Below, in pieces: positions 25,235-28,883 of a DNA stretch of 28,883 bases. The stretch comes from an uncultured Veillonella sp. Lineage in GTDB: Bacteria > Bacillota > Negativicutes > Veillonellales > Veillonellaceae. Numbering within the stretch: position 1 is the stretch's first letter; the number at the start of each line of letters is the position of its first letter. The position numbers and the translations under genes are program-made. Location: the NCBI GenBank assembly GCA_902477915.1, contig CABSJA010000022.1:1-28883 (forward strand), given 5' to 3'. The notes below the pieces were generated by a model. It saw nothing but the letters and a program-made list of their open reading frames with translations, made no database searches and was not told where the DNA came from.

Positions 25235-25479
25235 TAGTTTATCCTCTCTTTTACCTTAAATCCTTGCTTCTCGTAAAATGGTGCATTCTTGCTATCATCC
25301 ATGACACGAATAAGACCAACTAAACGGTCACCATCCCACGCAGAAATCACACGAGAGGAATTCATGAGCGCCTTGTGCAATCGGTCGGGATATTTGCCTA
25401 CCACCCAACGAACAGACAAGAATAAATCTGACACCTGTTGAGGGGTAAAATTTCTTTCTTCGGTATACGTAATCGCCAT
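25234..25479 (-). pseudogene. internally deleted GNAT copy upstream of the helicase
   Basis: This is a duplicate of the GNAT at 15738-16157, starting at ATG 25479 after RBS ggagg. It has lost 135 bases (45 codons) in frame, exactly between two copies of gctatca that are still visible in the intact gene at 15834-15840 and 15969-15975. The deletion removes the acetyl-CoA-binding segment (VHPDYHGRGIAGYLLEM), so the product cannot be an active acetyltransferase. The C-terminus is replaced by the short ending RIN at the cassette border. Its reading frame remains open for 81 codons and ends one base into the helicase ATG, so it may act as a translational leader for the cassette. The 120 bases upstream hold short tandem repeats (tctatcaat) and only weak promoter-like sequences. 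Confidence 0.8.
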
Positions 25480-25599
25480 AAAGACTCCTCCAACAACTCC
25501 CGAGATAAATGCTATCAAATAAATGGTATCTACCATTTTAATAAACTATACGATTAAATAAGCTCTATTAAACTAAATAGTTTCTATCAATAGTCTCTA

Positions 25600-26064
25600 T
25601 CAATCGAGTTCCTTGCTCATATAGATAACATCATCCATAGGGTTATGATAATACGGCTCACATTCAACAAAGCCATGCTTCTTATACAAATGGATTGCTG
25701 CTTGCAACGGTTCAATTGTATCTAGTACCATTTCTTTATATCCAGAGGTCTTAGCATGGTCCATAATACTTTCAATCAGACGATCACCGAGAGCATGACC
25801 GCGCCCTACAGGACACACATAGAGTCGTTTCATTTCACAACGGGTATCGCTATGCTGATAATACGCCACCATACCAAGAACAACACCATTATCATCTACC
25901 GCCACCAATAATTCACCATTTGGCGCCGTATATTTCTCTGCTATATCTGCTAATTCCTTATCTAGATTCTGAAAGGACAAATCACGCCCAAGCCATCGAG
26001 TATACTCTGTAATTAGCTCTTTTACTTGATCTAAATAAGGTTTTCCATCAATAATTTTAATCAT
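25600..26064 (-). CDS. GNAT-family N-acetyltransferase
   Basis: 154 residues with the GNAT layout: an N-terminal helix pair, strand LLVAVDDNGVVLGMVAYYQH, then MKRLYVCPVGRGHALGDRLI (about 88-107) containing the acetyl-CoA loop, and AIHLYKKHGFVECEPYYHNP near the end. It resembles small-molecule or amino-acid acetyltransferases; the substrate is unknown. RBS ttggag precedes ATG 26064, 20 bases after the zinc-ribbon gene. It has no copy on the left side of the restriction cassette, unlike its two neighbours. Confidence 0.85.
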   Translation of the reverse strand: MIKIIDGKPYLDQVKELITEYTRWLGRDLSFQNLDKELADIAEKYTAPNGELLVAVDDNGVVLGMVAYYQHSDTRCEMKRLYVCPVGRGHALGDRLIESIMDHAKTSGYKEMVLDTIEPLQAAIHLYKKHGFVECEPYYHNPMDDVIYMSKELD

Positions 26065-26081
26065 TTAAACTCCAATAATAG

Positions 26082-26216
26082 TGATTACTTTAACTTTCGC
26101 ATCTCACGAATAAACGCCCCCGCCTCTTGTAGGTTCTTAGGGAACTCAAAATAAATACATTGCTCATACCCACAATAAGGATTACGGAAATCATAGCCAC
26201 TCAACAACAAATACTC
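26082..26216. repeat. 135-bp direct repeat, right copy
   Basis: Part of the intact zinc-ribbon gene plus three bases of its downstream flank; matches 16173-16307 with about 8 differences and no gaps. The other copy is the remnant adjoining res. Confidence 0.85.
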
Positions 26217-26387
26217 GATTATTTTCCATTCTTTGTCATTAGATTTTTTAGGAGACTTGAACTTCTCGTTCACAAAGTACATCTTACCTTTACATGTGGG
26301 GCAGGTTTTATTGGTATTAAACAGCTCGTAGTTTGTGCCCTCCGACAAGGAGATTCTACAGTTGATACAAACATTTTTATAACCCAT
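26085..26387 (-). CDS. small zinc-ribbon protein
   Basis: 100 residues. Two CxxC pairs (C7/C10 in VCINCR and C29/C32 in CPTCKG) should bind one zinc ion in a ribbon. The C-terminal half (YLLLSGYDFRNPYCGYEQ through IREMRKLK) has two further Cys/Tyr-rich turns and no recognised domain. I do not recognise the family and cannot assign a function. It lies 2 bases after the EF-Tu-like gene in the same operon. Its 3' half is duplicated as a remnant next to res. Confidence 0.7.
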   Translation of the reverse strand: MGYKNVCINCRISLSEGTNYELFNTNKTCPTCKGKMYFVNEKFKSPKKSNDKEWKIIEYLLLSGYDFRNPYCGYEQCIYFEFPKNLQEAGAFIREMRKLK

Positions 26388-26389
26388 AG

Positions 26390-26713
26390 TTATTTACTCC
26401 CATACGATTTATGTTGAAAGACTTCTTTTACAAGCCCCTCTCCAACAATATTGCCACCTTCCACAATAAGGAACTCTATACCCGCTTGTAGGGCCGAATA
26501 ATCTACAGTTTCATAAAGTGGTAGCGCATTAGCTCGTATCGGCTGATCAAAGGTAACATCTTCACCATCAATAAAGTTTACACCTAACAGCTGATTAGAG
26601 CCCTTTATAACAAAATGAGGATAGTACATTCCATTATTCAGATTCGGTGGAGTTCTCCTCTTCTTGCTGAAGAAAGTAACTGTACAGCAAATAGTAAAAT
26701 CTAAATCGCTCAT
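26390..26713 (-). CDS. small protein resembling EF-Tu domain III
   Basis: 107 residues from ATG 26713, preceded by gatgagg; the start lies one base after the stop of the upstream gene. The pattern FFSKKRRTPP, NGMYYPHFVI, LLGVNFIDG and GIEFLIVEGGNIVGEGLVKE parallels the third (C-terminal) beta-barrel of elongation factor Tu, which ends FAIREGGRTVGAG. No GTPase domain is present. Stand-alone proteins of this kind are known as unassigned EF-Tu-like proteins; a role in translation is unproven. The call rests on motif resemblance and could be wrong. Confidence 0.55.
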   Translation of the reverse strand: MSDLDFTICCTVTFFSKKRRTPPNLNNGMYYPHFVIKGSNQLLGVNFIDGEDVTFDQPIRANALPLYETVDYSALQAGIEFLIVEGGNIVGEGLVKEVFQHKSYGSK

Positions 26714-26714
26714 T

Positions 26715-27131
26715 TTAAGCCTCATCAACTACATATACCATATCACCTTTAAAGTATATGTTCATTATACAATGTACAGGATTCCCTTCGGTCCATAACC
26801 AACCCTGCAGTACAGCTCGGCCCCAGTTATAGGTCTCCGTAATGACCTCAAATTCGCTCTCACTATATTCCTGTTGATACTGAAGTAACTCAATTCTTTT
26901 ACCTCTAAAAGTATCTAATATTGTACTATTAAAAACGAGAATTTCTAGATCATCAACATCACATTTCTCAAATACAATCTTGGCCTTATGAGTTTGTTCA
27001 GTACCGCTTTCATAGGAGAAAATATAATCAAATGTAAAGATTAAACTATCGTCTAAAAATTCTATTTTTTGTACCCTTGCATCATGGAGAGAATATTTAA
27101 AATACTCGCCAAAAGACCTTGTTATATTCAT
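26715..27131 (-). CDS. hypothetical protein, possible immunity-like
   Basis: 138 residues from ATG 27131; the open frame continues to a TTG at 27152 without an RBS. The sequence YSLHDARVQKIEFLDDSLIF near the N-terminus, followed by alternating hydrophobic strands and a W-rich end (WGRAVLQGWLWTEGN), recalls small single-domain proteins with a conserved LHDA-type motif that often sit in toxin-immunity or defence clusters. I cannot assign a family. It is the first gene of the minus-strand operon that includes the EF-Tu-like, zinc-ribbon and GNAT genes. There are no signal peptide or membrane segments. Confidence 0.55.
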   Translation of the reverse strand: MNITRSFGEYFKYSLHDARVQKIEFLDDSLIFTFDYIFSYESGTEQTHKAKIVFEKCDVDDLEILVFNSTILDTFRGKRIELLQYQQEYSESEFEVITETYNWGRAVLQGWLWTEGNPVHCIMNIYFKGDMVYVVDEA

Positions 27132-27182
27132 AGCCCCTCTATTTTCAAACAACTGTTAAACAAAAATCTATAACTTAAAATC

Positions 27183-27210
27183 AGTATACCAATTTCTGTA
27201 AAAAATACAA
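27183..27210 (-). promoter_or_regulatory. candidate promoter of the minus-strand operon
   Basis: On the minus strand TTGTAT (27205-27210) and TATACT (27183-27188) are 16 bases apart. It lies 18 bases from the insertion sequence and survives the insertion. Confidence 0.45.
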
Positions 27211-27213
27211 AAA

Positions 27214-27222
27214 CCTCCCATC
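27214..27222 (-). terminator. right arm of a terminator split by the insertion sequence
   Basis: On the minus strand gatgggagg followed by five T. It pairs (with two G-U wobbles) with cctcctgtc, read from 28701-28709. Removing the insertion sequence and one copy of the target duplication restores a 9-bp stem with loop tttta and a T run. Confidence 0.5.
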
Positions 27223-27228
27223 TAAAAG

Positions 27229-27253
27229 TGATATGTACCCCCTTTACTGGACA
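27229..27253 (+). repeat. left terminal inverted repeat of the IS3-family element
   Basis: Begins TGATATGTACCC and matches the right end in 22 of 25 positions. Confidence 0.92.
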
Positions 27254-27269
27254 ACCAGTAAAGGGGGTA
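27236..27269 (+). promoter_or_regulatory. hairpin covering the IS left end and the orfA ribosome binding site
   Basis: Fifteen-base perfect arms (27236-27250 and 27255-27269) with loop acaa. The right arm contains the G-run that serves as RBS for orfA (ATG 27275). Transcripts entering from outside would fold and mask the RBS, whereas a transcript starting inside the element would not. It would also act as a partial terminator. Confidence 0.6.
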
Positions 27270-27274
27270 TTTTC

Positions 27275-27844
27275 ATGAGATATAGTTATCAATTTAAAAG
27301 GAAAGCAATTGAATTATTCTATCGAGGTGAATGGCCTAAGACACCTAACGGTGTAACAACAGATACATTTCATAGACTAATAAGAGACTGGGTTAAACTA
27401 GAGCAGCATCATGGCCCGGACATTAATAAAAATCGAGGGACTAATAAGTATTGGACTCCAGAAGAGAAATATAGTTTGGTATGCCAAGTCCTCTCTAGAC
27501 AAGGATTGAAAACAGTAGCTATTGTAGCGGGTATTAATTCTGGACAACTGTATCAATGGGTTCATAAATACAAAACTTTGGGATACAATGGTCTTATTAA
27601 TAAACCTAAAGGACGACCACCAAAGGATTGCAAAATGAAAGTACCTAAGACTATCTCAACTCGAGAGCTCAAAGAAAGTGAATATGAGGAACTCATTCGC
27701 TTACGAGCTGAAATTGCTTATATTAAAGCTGAAAATGAAGTCATAAAAAAAGAGATTGCCTTGAGAGAAGAAAAGGAAGCTGCGCGTCTCAAGGCGAAAA
27801 AGCAGCGATTATCAAAACGCTCCGCCAACAAGGCTATCAACTAA
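27275..27844 (+). CDS. IS3-family OrfA, helix-turn-helix protein
   Basis: 189 residues from ATG 27275, which has a G-rich RBS; the frame is open back to 27233 inside the terminal repeat, but that start lies upstream of the hairpin and lacks an RBS. Two helix-turn-helix regions are visible (around SYQFKRKAIELFYRG and VAIVAGINSGQLYQWVHKYK), which bind the element's ends. A leucine-zipper-like helix rich in Glu and Lys follows (about 135-180). Alone, OrfA normally represses transposition; fused to OrfB by frameshifting it gives the active transposase. Confidence 0.9.
   Translation: MRYSYQFKRKAIELFYRGEWPKTPNGVTTDTFHRLIRDWVKLEQHHGPDINKNRGTNKYWTPEEKYSLVCQVLSRQGLKTVAIVAGINSGQLYQWVHKYKTLGYNGLINKPKGRPPKDCKMKVPKTISTRELKESEYEELIRLRAEIAYIKAENEVIKKEIALREEKEAARLKAKKQRLSKRSANKAIN
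27797..27802 (+). other. programmed -1 frameshift site between orfA and orfB
   Basis: AAAAAG is read as AAA AAG in the orfA frame. Slipping back one base continues as KAAIIKTLRQQGYQLKHLL and enters OrfB without a stop. This is the standard location and motif for IS150-group elements. Confidence 0.75.
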
Positions 27845-27861
27845 AGCATCTTTTAAAAGCT

Positions 27862-28662
27862 ATGCCAATGTCCAAATCTACCTATTATTTTGAACTTACT
27901 AAAGTAGATCTTGTAGATAAAAGAAATACAGAGCTAAAAGATGAAATTCAAAAGATTTTTACAGAACATAAAGGTCGGTATGGTGTACGCCGTGTATACC
28001 AAGAACTTCTTAATCGAGGCTTTGTAGTCAATCATAAACGAGTACAAAGACTTATGCATAATATGGGACTCGCAGGAAAGCGACCGAAGGAAAAGTATCA
28101 CTCTTACAAAGGGAAAATCGGTAAAGTAGCAGAAAATATCGTCAATAGAGATTTTAGTACAACTGCACCATTACAAAAATGGACTACTGATGTGTCTCAA
28201 TTTAATTTCTCGTGGGGAAAATGCTATTTGTCGCCTATTTTAGATATGAATACGAATGAGATTGTTGCTTATGACTTAGCATTAAGGCCTAACTTAGAAC
28301 AGATTTCTCGTATGTTAGAGAAAGCTTTTAAGAAGTTTACTAATCTTTCGGGATTAATCTTCCACTCTGATCAAGGATGGCAATACCAACATAACTATTT
28401 TAGACAAGCACTTAAAGAACATGGCATTATTCAGTCTATGTCTAGAAAAGGAAATTGTTATGATAACTCTGTGATGGAAACCTTTTTTGGTAGATTGAAA
28501 ACAGAAATATATTATGGTTTTGAAACAGAATATTCATCATTTAATGCTTTTGCAGTAGCAATAGAAGAATATATTAACTATTACAACAACAAAAGGATCC
28601 AGAAAAAAACAAAATGGATGCCTCCTGTAAAATACAGGGAAGCATCCATGTGTTTAGGCTAG
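27862..28662 (+). CDS. IS3-family OrfB transposase, DDE integrase domain
   Basis: 266 residues counted from ATG 27862, although the natural product is probably the OrfAB fusion reaching back to 27797. An HTH_21-like N-terminal part (GRYGVRRVYQELLNRGF) is followed by the retroviral-integrase core. Catalytic residues are D110 (WTTDVSQF), D170 (FHSDQGWQYQ) and E206 (NSVMETFFGRLK), with 35 residues between the last two. No interruptions are present, so the enzyme should be active. Confidence 0.92.
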   Translation: MPMSKSTYYFELTKVDLVDKRNTELKDEIQKIFTEHKGRYGVRRVYQELLNRGFVVNHKRVQRLMHNMGLAGKRPKEKYHSYKGKIGKVAENIVNRDFSTTAPLQKWTTDVSQFNFSWGKCYLSPILDMNTNEIVAYDLALRPNLEQISRMLEKAFKKFTNLSGLIFHSDQGWQYQHNYFRQALKEHGIIQSMSRKGNCYDNSVMETFFGRLKTEIYYGFETEYSSFNAFAVAIEEYINYYNNKRIQKKTKWMPPVKYREASMCLG

Positions 28663-28673
28663 TAAATAATATG

Positions 28674-28698
28674 TGTCCAGGAAAATGGGTACATATCA
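28674..28698 (-). repeat. right terminal inverted repeat of the IS3-family element
   Basis: Ends GGGTACATATCA, complementary to the left end with three mismatches; followed directly by target duplication AAG. Confidence 0.92.
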
Positions 28699-28700
28699 AA

Positions 28701-28709
28701 GACAGGAGG
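28701..28709 (-). terminator. left arm of the terminator split by the insertion sequence
   Basis: On the minus strand cctcctgtc, lying about 27 bases after the stop of the partial gene at the right edge. Its pairing partner is now at 27214-27222, on the far side of the element. Confidence 0.5.
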
Positions 28710-28735
28710 CTTATTTAGCTTAGTAATTACTAAAG

Positions 28736-28883
28736 TTATTTGTTATTCTTATTCCCACTCTTCATATAAAGTCTTCTACCCATTACAAAATAAGCATTTG
28801 CAAGGTTCTTATTTACATACATTTTGTAAACACTAGATAAACTAACAGAAGCACTAGTGCTGATTAATAATCGACCTAGAAAA
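28736..28883 (-). CDS. partial gene, C-terminus only, unrecognised
   Basis: An open frame enters from the right edge and ends at 28736 after 49 codons (ending GRRLYMKSGNKNNK). The start lies outside the window. The visible part has a Ser-rich segment (LLISTSASVSLSSVYKMYV) and a basic tail. I recognise no family. Support for it being coding is the uninterrupted frame and the terminator-like stem that follows its stop. Confidence 0.4.
   Translation of the reverse strand, partial: FLGRLLISTSASVSLSSVYKMYVNKNLANAYFVMGRRLYMKSGNKNNK

Larger units (their letters stand above)
27229..28698 (+). mobile_element. intact IS3-family insertion sequence (IS150-like), 1470 bp
   Basis: The element is bounded by 25-bp imperfect inverted repeats (27229-27253 and 28674-28698, 22 of 25 matching) beginning TG and ending CA. 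It is flanked by a 3-bp target duplication AAG (27226-27228 and 28699-28701). It carries orfA and orfB in the frame relation expected for a programmed -1 frameshift, with an intact DDE catalytic site. It appears to be a complete and probably recent insertion. Confidence 0.93.

Noticed and set aside
25480..25536. N-terminal hydrophobic extension of the deleted GNAT copy
   Set aside because: The frame is open but lacks an RBS, and the intact copy starts at the equivalent of 25479.

Overview
The window looks like chromosomal DNA of an anaerobic diderm Firmicute of the Negativicutes, most likely a Veillonella. This is inferred from gene content and AT-rich base composition: a Ni-Fe-S carbon monoxide dehydrogenase, a single-chain aconitase, an ATP-type PEP carboxykinase and periplasmic TonB-domain proteins in a Gram-positive-like gene style. 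No rRNA, tRNA or CRISPR array was seen.

Left part (1-10.7 kb), metabolism and envelope. A minus-strand cooS gene carries a very histidine-rich N-terminus and is preceded by a strong promoter and a leader able to fold. Next come a LysR regulator divergent from an aconitase gene, a stub of an RraA-like gene that runs into the aconitase terminator, pckA, a DUF438/PAS/DUF1858 sensor-like protein, and two tandem secreted proteins consisting mainly of a TonB C-terminal domain. Most units end in clear rho-independent terminators.

Middle part (10.7-15.1 kb), metal uptake. A 31-codon ORF with its own promoter, ribosome binding site and terminator precedes a four-gene Mn/Zn ABC transporter (lipoprotein, ATPase, two permeases). 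The second permease has a C-terminal winged-helix-like extension.

Right part (15.1-28.9 kb), accessory region, almost entirely minus strand. A GNAT-rich locus is interrupted by a compact four-gene cassette: an SNF2-type helicase, a DUF4391-like coiled-coil protein, a type III Mod adenine methyltransferase and a type III Res helicase-nuclease. The genes overlap or lie within about 16 nt, so they are probably co-transcribed. The cassette is bracketed by partial duplicates of two host genes, a GNAT and a zinc-ribbon protein. The downstream zinc-ribbon remnant is joined to the end of res through eight perfect copies of a hexamer that continue the res reading frame after its stop codon. Upstream lie a GNAT, the intact zinc-ribbon gene, a small EF-Tu-domain-III-like protein and an unrecognised protein.

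An intact IS3-family (IS150-like) element follows, with 25-bp ends, a 3-bp target duplication and a -1 frameshift arrangement. It has split what looks like the terminator of a gene running off the right edge.

The best candidate for an under-described system is the extended type III restriction-modification cassette with its helicase and DUF4391 partners, together with its unusual duplicated and repeat-bearing borders. Secondary candidates are the cooS leader and the 31-residue peptide unit.
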